DNA from: Gammaproteobacteria bacterium UBA2168
GTDB lineage: Bacteria; Pseudomonadota; Gammaproteobacteria; Pseudomonadales; Azotimanducaceae
Assembly: GCA_002327525.1 (NCBI GenBank)
Contig: DCWG01000082.1
Coordinates: 1-14,547 of the forward strand
Length of the DNA stretch: 14,547 nucleotides
Direction: 5' to 3'
The translations under genes were made by a program, and so were the position numbers. The notes under the pieces are model-generated. The model was not told the origin of the DNA. It saw only the letters and a program-made list of their open reading frames with translations, and searched no databases. Positions 1 to 7,249 of this stretch are shown here, one piece after another. Position 1 is the stretch's first letter. Each line of letters begins with the position of its first letter.

Positions 1-261
1 TTCGTCGTGCTCGACGAGCCGACCTCGGCACTCGACATGTCCGTCCAGGCGCAGATCGTGGATCTCCTGCGCGATCTGCAGACCCGCCTCGGCCTCTCCT
101 ACCTCTTCATCAGCCACGACCTGAAGGTGGTACGGGCACTGGCGCACCACATCATCGTCATGAAAGACGGCTGCGTCGTGGAACAGGGTCCCACCCGCGA
201 GGTATTCGACAATCCCGCATCGGAGTACACGCGGGAGCTCATGAATGCCGCCTTTGTATAG
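1..261 (+). CDS. Peptide ABC transporter ATP-binding protein, C-terminal fragment (YejF/DppF-like)
   Basis: This is the 3' end of an ABC ATPase that would power import of di/oligopeptides or related compounds at the inner face of the cytoplasmic membrane. The reading frame is open from base 1, so the gene starts outside the window. The visible part begins inside the Walker B strand ([12 protein letters not shown], with catalytic Glu), continues through the D-loop and the H-loop histidine (LFISHDL), and ends with the C-terminal part typical of the oligopeptide family ([11 protein letters not shown], then EYTRELM). The wording around the H-loop ([10 protein letters not shown]) and the ending at [11 protein letters not shown] resemble the second ATPase half of YejF-type fused proteins more than single-domain DppD, but the missing N-terminus prevents a decision. 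The Walker A and signature motifs lie outside the window. Family assignment is secure; the substrate is not known. Confidence 0.93.
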   Translation, partial: FVVLDEPTSALDMSVQAQIVDLLRDLQTRLGLSYLFISHDLKVVRALAHHIIVMKDGCVVEQGPTREVFDNPASEYTRELMNAAFV

Positions 262-372
262 CCCGGCATCGCCAGGCAAACGCACGACCTGCGTGCAAAG
301 AAAAGGTACCGTCAGCCGCCGAGCTGCTCTTCTCACCGGGATACACGGCCCTCGGCACTGAGGTGAGTATAG

Positions 373-585
373 AGCTGCCGGTCGAAACGACTGGTCGCCG
401 ACAGACACCCATCGCGCACGGCAGTGCTCGATTGTGTTCGAGAGCATTACGCTCAGCGTTTCCTGGACACCTTCGGATCGCCGTTTTCCCAAAACACCCT
501 CGCCACCGCGCTCGCGGCATTCCCGTATGCCAGCGAAGAAGTACGGGTGGCGCTCAATTCGATCTACCGCAGCGATCAGGGATAA
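373..585 (+). pseudogene. Possible gene remnant or small ORF in the 262-640 gap
   Basis: The 379-base stretch between the ABC ATPase and the symporter has no convincing intact gene. One frame, open from 373 to the TAA at 583-585, reads from about 424 as a protein-like sequence (for example REHYAQRFLDTFG and later YASEEVRVALNSIYRSDQG). Its amino-acid composition is more natural than that of the overlapping frames, which are rich in Arg, Ser and Pro. The only plausible start, GTG at 424, has no Shine-Dalgarno sequence. Just upstream another frame (roughly 308-395) also reads protein-like (SAAELLFSPGYTALGTEV), which would fit one longer gene broken by frameshifts. I do not recognise the family. 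It could equally be chance coding resemblance. Confidence 0.25.
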
Positions 586-602
586 GCACGCAAACCCCCC
601 AA

Positions 603-636
603 ACGCCGGGGTGCTTTCTTCAGGAGCCCCCGGCGT
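603..636 (-). terminator. Stem-loop just after the symporter gene
   Basis: A perfect 9-bp inverted repeat (ACGCCGGGG at 603-611 and CCCCGGCGT at 628-636) starts five bases beyond the symporter stop codon. Three further pairs (613-615 with 625-627) extend the stem past a single bulged base. Read on the minus strand, the stem is followed by TTT, six G and TTT rather than a clean U-tract, so this is a weak or factor-assisted terminator candidate or a 3'-end stabilising hairpin. Confidence 0.4.
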
Positions 637-640
637 ATGC

Positions 641-1987
641 TCAGGTCACGCCCAGGACGAAAATCATCAAAACGGCCGGCGGCACTACATAACGTACCAA
701 CATATGCCAGAGTTCGAACAACCGTTCGCTTCGCAACGCCAGCTCTTCGCTGGCAAGCTCTCGTTTGACAAACCAACCCACAAACAACGCTATCAACACC
801 CCCCCCACGGGCAGCAGGATCTGGTTGGAGAGATAGTCGAAAACCCCATTCAGATCTACGCCGAATATCCGATACCCCGACCACAGGTTGTAGGTGAGAA
901 TGCTGGTGATGCTGCCGAGCGCCACGACGCCGACAACGGACAACGTGGCCCTGTGCCGCGAATAGGAGCGTGTCTCCTCAAGCCAGAAGACTAGCGGCTC
1001 CACCAGTCCCACCATCGATGTGATTGCGGCAACAGACAGCAACACGAAAAATAGTATCGCGACGAAGTAGCCGCCAGGCATCTGGCTGAATGCAACGGGC
1101 AGTGTCTGGAAGATCAGACCCACGCCTTCATCGGGGTTCAGCCCATTGTGGAATACCGCCGGAAAGATCACGAGCCCCGCCACCAGGGCTACCAGCGTAT
1201 CGGCGATGATGATGATGCCCACGCTTCGGGCAATGGAAATGTGTTTTGGGAGATAGGCGCCAAAGGTCATCATGCCGGCCATGGCCACGCCGATGGAGAA
1301 AAATGCCTGCCCGATGGCCGCAAGCACCATCGGTCCGTCGACCTGGCTGAAGTCAGGAGTGAACAGGTACGCCAGAGTCTCGCCAAATCCACCGACGTAT
1401 GCATTGTAGACCGCGAGCAGTACGAGCAATCCGAACAGTGTGGGCATCAGTACACGCACCGCGCGCTCGATACCCGACTGTACTCCGGTATAGATGATAC
1501 TTCCGGTTATGGCGAGCCCCAGCAGTGTCCAAAGCAACATACCCGACACATCGGTGAGCACATTGGAGAATGCGGCGGCGGCCGTTTCAGCGGTGGCATC
1601 GGAAAATCCCCCGCCGATGGCCTTGAACAGATACAACAGCACCCAACCGGCGACCACACAGTAGGTCACTTCGATGATCAGCGCCGTCAACAGGTTCATG
1701 TGGCCAACCAGTTGCCACCTCGGGCTTCGACCTCCGGCAGCAGCCACCTCGCGCATGGAACCGGGCGGGCTCAGCCGCCCGCGGCGACCAATCAGGATCT
1801 CGGCCATGAGTATCGGCACACCGATCAGGAACGCGCACAGCAGATACACCGTGACGAATGCTCCGCCGCCGTTTTCTCCCGTTATGTAGGGAAACCGCCA
1901 GATGTTTCCGAGCCCCACGGCAAAGCCGATGGCCGCCATGAGAAAGCCGAATCTGGACGACCACTGTTCGTGTGAGCTGCCTACCAT
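641..1987 (-). CDS. Sodium:neurotransmitter symporter (NSS/SNF) family transporter
   Basis: The 448-aa product is an inner-membrane Na+-coupled symporter of the LeuT fold, a family importing amino acids or related amines. TM1 carries the family signature with unwound-helix residues (AVGLGNIWRFPY, about residues 23-34); Asn28 corresponds to the Na1-site Asn of LeuT. The TM6 motif GQAFFSIGVAMAG (226-238) matches the substrate-binding unwound segment, and AAITS (320-324) matches the Na2 ligands Ala/Thr/Ser on TM8. By hydrophobicity I count 11 membrane helices, the number in many bacterial members such as MhsT, versus 12 in LeuT. The ATG at 1987 is chosen because TM1 begins about 12 residues later; its Shine-Dalgarno is poor. 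It is transcribed divergently from the ThDP decarboxylase, with 137 bases between the two starts. The substrate cannot be told from sequence. Confidence 0.94.
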   Translation of the reverse strand: MVGSSHEQWSSRFGFLMAAIGFAVGLGNIWRFPYITGENGGGAFVTVYLLCAFLIGVPILMAEILIGRRGRLSPPGSMREVAAAGGRSPRWQLVGHMNLLTALIIEVTYCVVAGWVLLYLFKAIGGGFSDATAETAAAAFSNVLTDVSGMLLWTLLGLAITGSIIYTGVQSGIERAVRVLMPTLFGLLVLLAVYNAYVGGFGETLAYLFTPDFSQVDGPMVLAAIGQAFFSIGVAMAGMMTFGAYLPKHISIARSVGIIIIADTLVALVAGLVIFPAVFHNGLNPDEGVGLIFQTLPVAFSQMPGGYFVAILFFVLLSVAAITSMVGLVEPLVFWLEETRSYSRHRATLSVVGVVALGSITSILTYNLWSGYRIFGVDLNGVFDYLSNQILLPVGGVLIALFVGWFVKRELASEELALRSERLFELWHMLVRYVVPPAVLMIFVLGVT

Positions 1988-2124
1988 CTTGCTGGTATGC
2001 GTGTCTCCGTCGATACGCCATTGTACGCGCCTCCAGGGACATCACCGCCAGGGAACCGCCCCACATTGGTGCTACTTGCTATACCATCGCACATTTACTT
2101 CAGTGAGCGGCAAGCGGAGGAGCA
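1988..2124. promoter_or_regulatory. Divergent promoter region between symporter and ThDP decarboxylase
   Basis: These 137 bases must carry the start signals of both flanking genes, which face away from each other. On the minus strand TACAAT (2025-2020) is a good -10 candidate 32 bases before the symporter ATG, though no convincing -35 sits at proper spacing. On the plus strand TATACC (2080-2085) is a possible -10 for the decarboxylase, again with a weak -35. No clear operator palindrome was seen. The assignment rests mainly on gene orientation. Confidence 0.35.
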
Positions 2125-3789
2125 ATGCGGGGAGGTCAACTTTTCATGGAGGCGCTGTCGGCGCATGGCGTAGATGCCATATTCGGCAATCCGGGCACCA
2201 CCGAAAATCCGCTGCTCGATCGGCTCGCGGATTTCCCCGATATTCACTACTACGTCGCTCTACATGAAGGCGTGGCAGTTACCGCCGCCAGCTTCTATGC
2301 CCAGGCGACGGGGAAGACCACGCTTGCAAATGTGCACGTCGCACCAGGCCTCGGCAACGCCATCGGCTCTATCTACGGTGCGCTGAAGGCCAATTCTCCC
2401 CTCATCGTCACGGCCGGTGCACAAGATACGCGCATGCGTCTGCGCGACCCGCTGCTCGGTCACGACCTGGTGGCCATGGCGGAACCGGTCACCAAGTGGA
2501 GCGCTCAACCGGCATCGGCCGACGAGATCGGCCCCATGCTGCGGCGCGCAGTAAAGATCGCCCATGAGCCGCCGGCAGGACCCGTGTTCCTGGCGCTGCC
2601 CATCGATGTCATGGAGCAGGAGACGGAATGCGGCGTGTCGGTGAGCGGCTACGTACCGGGGACCGCGCATGCGGCCCGTTCACAGATTCAGACCCTTGCC
2701 GAGCTGCTGCTCGCTGCCAACGATCCGTGCATTGTCGCCGGCGACGACGTCGCCCGCAGCGGTGCGGTTGCCGTACTCGTGCGCCTGGCACAATCGTGCG
2801 GTGCACGCGTCTATCAGGAGGGTTTACGCGGACAGCTACCCTTCCCCAACCAGCATCCCTGTTTTCGGGGGCGGGTGGCGTTCGAAGCGAACAGCATCCA
2901 CCGCGAATTCGCCGAAACGGACCTCGTCGTACTGATTGGCGGCCCCTTTTTCGAGGAGGTCTGGCACGATGCAGCAAGCCCATTCCCGGAACACGCTCGC
3001 ATCGTGCAGCTCGAGGACAATGCGAAACGCCTCGGCCACAACTTCGCGCTGGATCTAGCGGTTGAGGGATCGCTGCCGCACACCCTGAGTGAGGTCCACA
3101 TTACGCTCACCGACGCTGCGGATCCTGCTTATCGCACCCGTGCTACGGAGCGGCTGCAGCGATTGGAAGCCCAGTATGAGGCAAGGCGTCAGACTTCGAT
3201 GCAACGTCTCGAAAAGCTTACCGACGAACGGCCCATAGCACCCGCCTGGGCGGTTGCGGAAATCGCGCGCAACATGCCCAGCGGGACCATCGTCGTGGAT
3301 GAGTCGATTACCGCATCCCTGGAAGTGGGGGATGTGATGGAGTTTCGGGAACCCGGCGATTACTACGCCGGGCGTGGAGGCGGAATCGGCCAGGGTGTGG
3401 CTGGCGCTGTAGGAGTGCAGGCGGCACACCCCGACCGCCGCGTGCTGGCCATCTCCGGAGACGGGTCGGCTATGTACAACATCCAGGCGCTGTGGAGCGC
3501 CGCGCACCACGATCTGCCCATAGTGTTCGTGATCGTCTCCAACCGCGAGTACCGGGTTCTCAAACACAACCTGGATATTTACCGACACCGTTTCGACATA
3601 CCGTCCAACAAACCATACCCGCACATGGATCTGACCCGACCGCTGCTCGGATTCACCGACATGGCCCGCGGTATGGGCGTGGAGGCGCGCACTATCGAAG
3701 ATCCGACGGAAATCGGCGATGCCGTGATCCAGGCGTTTGCTGCTGGTGTGCCCTACCTGCTGGATCTGGTGGTGTCCGGCAAGCCCTGA
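2125..3789 (+). CDS. Thiamine diphosphate-dependent decarboxylase, benzoylformate decarboxylase-like
   Basis: The 554-aa product belongs to the ThDP enzyme superfamily (acetolactate synthase/pyruvate decarboxylase type) and most resembles benzoylformate decarboxylase, a cytosolic enzyme converting aryl 2-oxo acids to aldehydes and CO2. The N-terminal pyrimidine-binding domain has FGNPGTTENP (20-29), the cofactor-activating Glu48 (ALHEG) and His71 (NVHVAPGLGNA), equivalent to Glu47 and His70 of the Pseudomonas putida enzyme. The central domain includes IGGPFFEEVWHD. The C-terminal pyrophosphate domain carries the Mg-ThDP motif GDGSAMYN (445-452) with Asn473, spacing GDG-x25-N. Ser26 of benzoylformate decarboxylase is replaced by Thr25, and the position expected for His281 does not align cleanly, so specificity may differ. 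The ATG at 2125 follows a strong GGAGG (2116-2120). Acetolactate synthase-like or other 2-oxo acid decarboxylase activity remains possible. Confidence 0.9.
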   Translation: MRGGQLFMEALSAHGVDAIFGNPGTTENPLLDRLADFPDIHYYVALHEGVAVTAASFYAQATGKTTLANVHVAPGLGNAIGSIYGALKANSPLIVTAGAQDTRMRLRDPLLGHDLVAMAEPVTKWSAQPASADEIGPMLRRAVKIAHEPPAGPVFLALPIDVMEQETECGVSVSGYVPGTAHAARSQIQTLAELLLAANDPCIVAGDDVARSGAVAVLVRLAQSCGARVYQEGLRGQLPFPNQHPCFRGRVAFEANSIHREFAETDLVVLIGGPFFEEVWHDAASPFPEHARIVQLEDNAKRLGHNFALDLAVEGSLPHTLSEVHITLTDAADPAYRTRATERLQRLEAQYEARRQTSMQRLEKLTDERPIAPAWAVAEIARNMPSGTIVVDESITASLEVGDVMEFREPGDYYAGRGGGIGQGVAGAVGVQAAHPDRRVLAISGDGSAMYNIQALWSAAHHDLPIVFVIVSNREYRVLKHNLDIYRHRFDIPSNKPYPHMDLTRPLLGFTDMARGMGVEARTIEDPTEIGDAVIQAFAAGVPYLLDLVVSGKP

Positions 3790-3914
3790 TCGCAACGAAC
3801 ATCTGGGACGGGGATCACACCTTGCACGAAACATGATCGCGCTGAGGCGTGCTCGCTTGCACGCGCAGGCGGGAGGTGCGATTTTTCCCTTCCCTGAAGC
3901 TGCAATCGACCGCC

Positions 3915-4781
3915 ATGAAATCGACTCCGCGCGACGTCAGCCGTGCTCACGACACCGCGAAGCTGTTGCGTCTGTATCTCAAGCGTCAGATCGCCACCCT
4001 GCAGCGACGCCGTGCACTTATCCTCAGCGAGACCGCGGTCGAGGACGTACACAAGATGCGCGTGGCGATTCGACGCCTGCGTTGTGTGCTCAGATCACTC
4101 GGATACGAAAACGAACCTCTGCTAGCCGATGCACGCTGGGCAGCGCGCCGGCTCGGGGCGGTTCGCGATCTCGACGTTATCCGACTCACACACGCGGGTC
4201 ACAAACACCCCCCCAACGCGGCCGAGCGCCGCTATCTCGAACATCTGGAAAAGCGCTGGCTCAGAGCCCGATGGCGTCTCGACCGGTGCTTGAGGAACAA
4301 ACGCTTACACCGCCTCATCACTGAACTGAAAGAGTTGCGTCGCGCACTGATCAATGACGCCTCATTGATCAGCCACGATGCCAGGAGCGCGACACGGGCA
4401 CAGCTGAAAAAGGTCAAAGCCCGGGGACGTAACATCGGTCCTGGTTCGGGGTCCCGGCAGTTGCACCGTCTGCGCATCGAGTGCAAACGTCTGCGCTACC
4501 TGATCGAGCTGTACGGCACAATGCCGGAAACGCGGCTGCGCGTGTTCGAGACGAATACACAGGATCTGCTGCACCTGCTCGGCGCGCTACAGGACGAGCG
4601 TGTCGCACTCACCCACCTGCGCGCCTATCAGGCGAAACTCGCTACCGGCAAGGCCAGCGGCGATGCCTCTGATATCAGGCACAAGATCGACGCGCATGAG
4701 AAGAACATACGCACCCTGCGTCATCGTTTCCCTACCGTCTGGCGGCGTTTCGATGACATGTGCAAGGCGCGAATGCTGTAG
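3915..4781 (+). CDS. CHAD domain-containing protein
   Basis: The 288-aa, very basic product is a CHAD-domain protein, a helical family that binds inorganic polyphosphate through conserved His, Lys and Arg residues. The first conserved motif is VHKMRVAIRRLR (45-56), followed by LGAVRDLDVIR; the second half of the internal repeat has LHRLRIECKRLRYLIELYG and a C-terminal LLGALQDERVALTHL. There is no CYTH triphosphatase domain, so this is a stand-alone CHAD protein and probably a binding rather than catalytic protein. I chose ATG 3915 because the domain begins soon after it; in-frame GTG codons at 3849 and 3876 would add a 22- or 13-residue extension, and none of the three has a well-placed Shine-Dalgarno. 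It lies 125 bases after the decarboxylase and 51 before the next gene. Confidence 0.88.
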   Translation: MKSTPRDVSRAHDTAKLLRLYLKRQIATLQRRRALILSETAVEDVHKMRVAIRRLRCVLRSLGYENEPLLADARWAARRLGAVRDLDVIRLTHAGHKHPPNAAERRYLEHLEKRWLRARWRLDRCLRNKRLHRLITELKELRRALINDASLISHDARSATRAQLKKVKARGRNIGPGSGSRQLHRLRIECKRLRYLIELYGTMPETRLRVFETNTQDLLHLLGALQDERVALTHLRAYQAKLATGKASGDASDIRHKIDAHEKNIRTLRHRFPTVWRRFDDMCKARML

Positions 4782-4832
4782 CACCATGCTCAAGCGGATG
4801 AATTAGCAGCGCCTTGCTACTACCATCCGGCT

Positions 4833-5630
4833 ATGTACGAAGCACTATCCAACTCCGCCGAGATCATCGCCGGCGTTCTTGGCATCGCCCTGACCGTGGT
4901 CGCAATCATCGTCGAACTGGCGGTCAACCGGTATAATCACCGGATCTCCGACAGGTTCATCCGGGACCCAATCAACGTTGGAGTGCTGGTCTTTTTCGTC
5001 GCAACGACCATCGTCTGCGTCTGGGTGGCAGCCGCCTCCTCCCCCGAAGGTAACAGCCTTCTCCGTCAGGGGGCTATGACGATGATCACCATCTCCCTGT
5101 TGGCGCTGTTGCCCTACTTTGCCTACGTCTTTGCGTTCATATCGCCCATCAACGTCATCGAATGCATCTCGCAGCGTGCACGCCGAAACATCGACGCCGC
5201 TCCGAACGCCCGCAGCGTGGTACAGGAGACCATCGACGAGATTCAGGACTTTTTGCACAGCGCCATCGACAGTGGCGATCGCGCCATCGCCATGAGCAGT
5301 GTCGATGCGCTCGGCGACTCCCTGGTTCAACTGGATCGGGAAATCGACTCCCCGCCACAGGAGATGAGCCTGTTGGGTGTGCGCCGTGCGCAGGTTCAGG
5401 CCGTTGTCCTCCTGCTGGAAGCGGGCCGTGAGTCACTGGCGCAAAAGATCGTCGAAGATCTGGCCGGTGAACTGCAGAGGCGCATATCCGCGCTCATTGA
5501 GCGGCTCGCACAGGAACAAGAGCGTCGGTACTGGGAATTGACACCGCGTGGTGTCAACTTCGGCTACCTGCCAACCGGCCGGCGTGATCTGTTGCCGGTG
5601 ATTCATGCCGCCATCAGGAACGCCAGTTGA
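4833..5630 (+). CDS. DUF2254-like predicted membrane protein
   Basis: The 265-aa product has three N-terminal membrane helices (about residues 10-30, 48-68 and 82-106), then a soluble, largely helical region of about 150 residues rich in Glu, Arg and Gln (for example the segment around QKIVEDLAGELQRR). The first helix and the loop after it (LTVVAIIVELAVNRYNHR, then SDRFIRDP) resemble the start of DUF2254 proteins, where the same hydrophobic helix leads into a short basic loop. It is shorter than usual DUF2254 proteins, so I treat the link as a resemblance. Function is unknown. Its TGA overlaps the TTG start of the next gene, which suggests translational coupling with the gamma-glutamyltransferase-family gene. 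Confidence 0.7.
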   Translation: MYEALSNSAEIIAGVLGIALTVVAIIVELAVNRYNHRISDRFIRDPINVGVLVFFVATTIVCVWVAAASSPEGNSLLRQGAMTMITISLLALLPYFAYVFAFISPINVIECISQRARRNIDAAPNARSVVQETIDEIQDFLHSAIDSGDRAIAMSSVDALGDSLVQLDREIDSPPQEMSLLGVRRAQVQAVVLLLEAGRESLAQKIVEDLAGELQRRISALIERLAQEQERRYWELTPRGVNFGYLPTGRRDLLPVIHAAIRNAS

Positions 5631-7192
5631 TCAGCTTCGAACAGCCCTACCCCTCCGCACGGTCGCCCGTCTGCGCGGCCAACCTGGTCGCAAGCTCGCA
5701 ACCGCTCGCCGTCCAGTCCGGTATCCGCGCATTACGCCGCGGCGGTAATGCGGTGGACGCAGCACTCGCAACCGCCATCTCGCTGACCGTGGTCGAGCCC
5801 AACAACAACGGTGTAGGCAGCGATGCTTTCGCTCTGTTGTGGGATGGCAAACAACTGGTAGGGCTCAATGGTTCTGGCCGGGCACCCGCTGGCTGGACTC
5901 GGGAGCGCTTTGCCGGTCGCGATCAGATGCCAGCGCTCGGCTGGGATGCAGTAACCGTACCCGGGGCAGTGAGCGCATGGGTGGCGCTGTCACAACGCTA
6001 TGGGCGCCTGCCCTTCGAAGACCTCTTCACGGACGCCATCGCGTATGCCGAACGGGGCTTTCAGGTAGGCCCCAAAACCGCCTGGTACTGGCAGCTAGCG
6101 GCCGAAACGTACGCCGAATACCCCGAATTCAGTGATCACTTTCTTCCCGCCCCCGGCGCTGGCAGGCTGTTTCGACGACCCGATCTGGCGCGCACGCTGG
6201 CGACCATCGCCGATTCGCGCGGACAGGCATTCTACGAGGGTGGGCTCGCAGAGCGCATCGAACGGGCCGCCATCGCGGGCGGCGGCGCCATGCGCGCCTC
6301 CGATCTTGCGGCTCATCGCGCCGACTGGGTGCAACCTACACGGCAGATGTACCGTGACGTCACGCTGCACGAGATTCCGCCCAATGGTCAGGGTCTCGCC
6401 GCCCAGATTGCGCTGGGCATCCTGCGTCACCTGAGTCCGGGGCCCCTCGACAGCGCAGCGCTCGCCCACCAGCAGATCGAAGCCATGAAAATAGCGATTC
6501 GTGCCGCCTTCGATCACTTCGCCGATCCCGAAAGCATGCTCCTCGATCCGGAAGAACTGCTTGGTGAACGCTCGCTTGCACGCGTCGCCTCGAGTCTGAC
6601 CGACAGGGCCAGCACCCTGCCGCCCCCTGCGTTGCCCATGAGTCATGACACGGTGTACCTCACCGCGGCGGATGCGAACGGAATGATGGTGTCGTTCATT
6701 CAGTCCAACTACATGGGTTTCGGTTCGGGCATCGTGATCCCGGGCACCGGTATCAGCATGCAGAATCGCGGTGCCGGGTTCTCGCTCGAACCCGGGCACC
6801 CGAACGAGGTCGGCCCGGGCAAGCGACCCTTCCACACCATCATCCCGGGCTTCGTGACCGATGCTTCGGGACCGCGCCTCAGTTTCGGCGTCATGGGTGG
6901 ACACATGCAGCACCAGGGCCATGTGCAGATGGTCTCCCGCATCTTCGACCACGGCCAGAATCCCCAGGCCGCTAGCGATGCACCCCGCTGGCACGTCTAT
7001 CCTGATTTCACGGTAGGTCTGGAGGAACGTGTACCAGAGAGCGTGGCCGCGGAGCTGTCCGAGCGCGGGCACCAGGTACGCTATGAACCGCACGTGCACG
7101 TGTTCGGCGGCGCCCAGCTGATTCTCAAGACCGAAGACGGTTACGTGGGTGGATCTGATCACCGAAAGGAGGGTCAGGTAGCCGGATTCTAG
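5627..7192 (+). CDS. Gamma-glutamyltransferase family protein (YwrD-like, no signal peptide)
   Basis: The 521-aa product is an Ntn-hydrolase of the gamma-glutamyltransferase family, which cleaves or transfers gamma-glutamyl groups (glutathione in the classical case) after autoproteolysis. The family start is clear (GGNAVDAALATAISLTVVEP and NNNGVGSDAFAL). The predicted nucleophile and self-cleavage point is Thr342 in SHDTVYLTAAD, giving subunits of about 341 and 180 residues. Downstream are SNYMGFGSGI and QNRGAGFSL, then PGKRPFHTIIPGF, typical of the bacterial branch related to YwrD. The residue two after the nucleophile is Tyr where E. coli Ggt has His in its TTHYS motif. With no signal peptide it should be cytoplasmic, unlike periplasmic Ggt. 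TTG at 5627 overlaps the stop of the upstream gene and follows AGGA at 5615-5618. The true substrate may not be glutathione. Confidence 0.92.
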   Translation: MISFEQPYPSARSPVCAANLVASSQPLAVQSGIRALRRGGNAVDAALATAISLTVVEPNNNGVGSDAFALLWDGKQLVGLNGSGRAPAGWTRERFAGRDQMPALGWDAVTVPGAVSAWVALSQRYGRLPFEDLFTDAIAYAERGFQVGPKTAWYWQLAAETYAEYPEFSDHFLPAPGAGRLFRRPDLARTLATIADSRGQAFYEGGLAERIERAAIAGGGAMRASDLAAHRADWVQPTRQMYRDVTLHEIPPNGQGLAAQIALGILRHLSPGPLDSAALAHQQIEAMKIAIRAAFDHFADPESMLLDPEELLGERSLARVASSLTDRASTLPPPALPMSHDTVYLTAADANGMMVSFIQSNYMGFGSGIVIPGTGISMQNRGAGFSLEPGHPNEVGPGKRPFHTIIPGFVTDASGPRLSFGVMGGHMQHQGHVQMVSRIFDHGQNPQAASDAPRWHVYPDFTVGLEERVPESVAAELSERGHQVRYEPHVHVFGGAQLILKTEDGYVGGSDHRKEGQVAGF

Positions 7193-7213
7193 TCCCCTGA
7201 TGTAAGCTTGCGG

Positions 7214-7237
7214 GTTCTCAATTTACTCAAAGAGAAC
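7214..7237. repeat. Short inverted repeat ahead of the aldehyde dehydrogenase
   Basis: GTTCTC at 7214-7219 is matched by its reverse complement GAGAAC at 7232-7237, with a 12-base spacer. It ends just before the Shine-Dalgarno of the aldehyde dehydrogenase start at 7250. It could be a small operator or a hairpin affecting translation, or a chance six-base match. Confidence 0.3.
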
Positions 7238-7249
7238 ACGAGGGACACA

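Noticed and set aside
434..994. Plus-strand ORF (186 codons) reaching into the symporter gene
   Set aside because: Its second half is antisense to the symporter and the first half is Ser/Pro/Arg-rich with no ribosome site; another frame in 373-585 looks more protein-like.
1148..1975. Plus-strand ORF (275 codons) opposite the symporter
   Set aside because: Composition full of His, Gln and Arg with no hydrophobic core; it mirrors the symporter codons.
3055..3834. Minus-strand ORF (259 codons) opposite the ThDP decarboxylase
   Set aside because: No domain and the sense strand holds the conserved GDG motif region.
6095..7162. Long minus-strand ORF (355 codons) opposite the gamma-glutamyltransferase gene
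   Set aside because: No domain, His/Arg/Val-rich composition; the plus strand has clear family motifs throughout.
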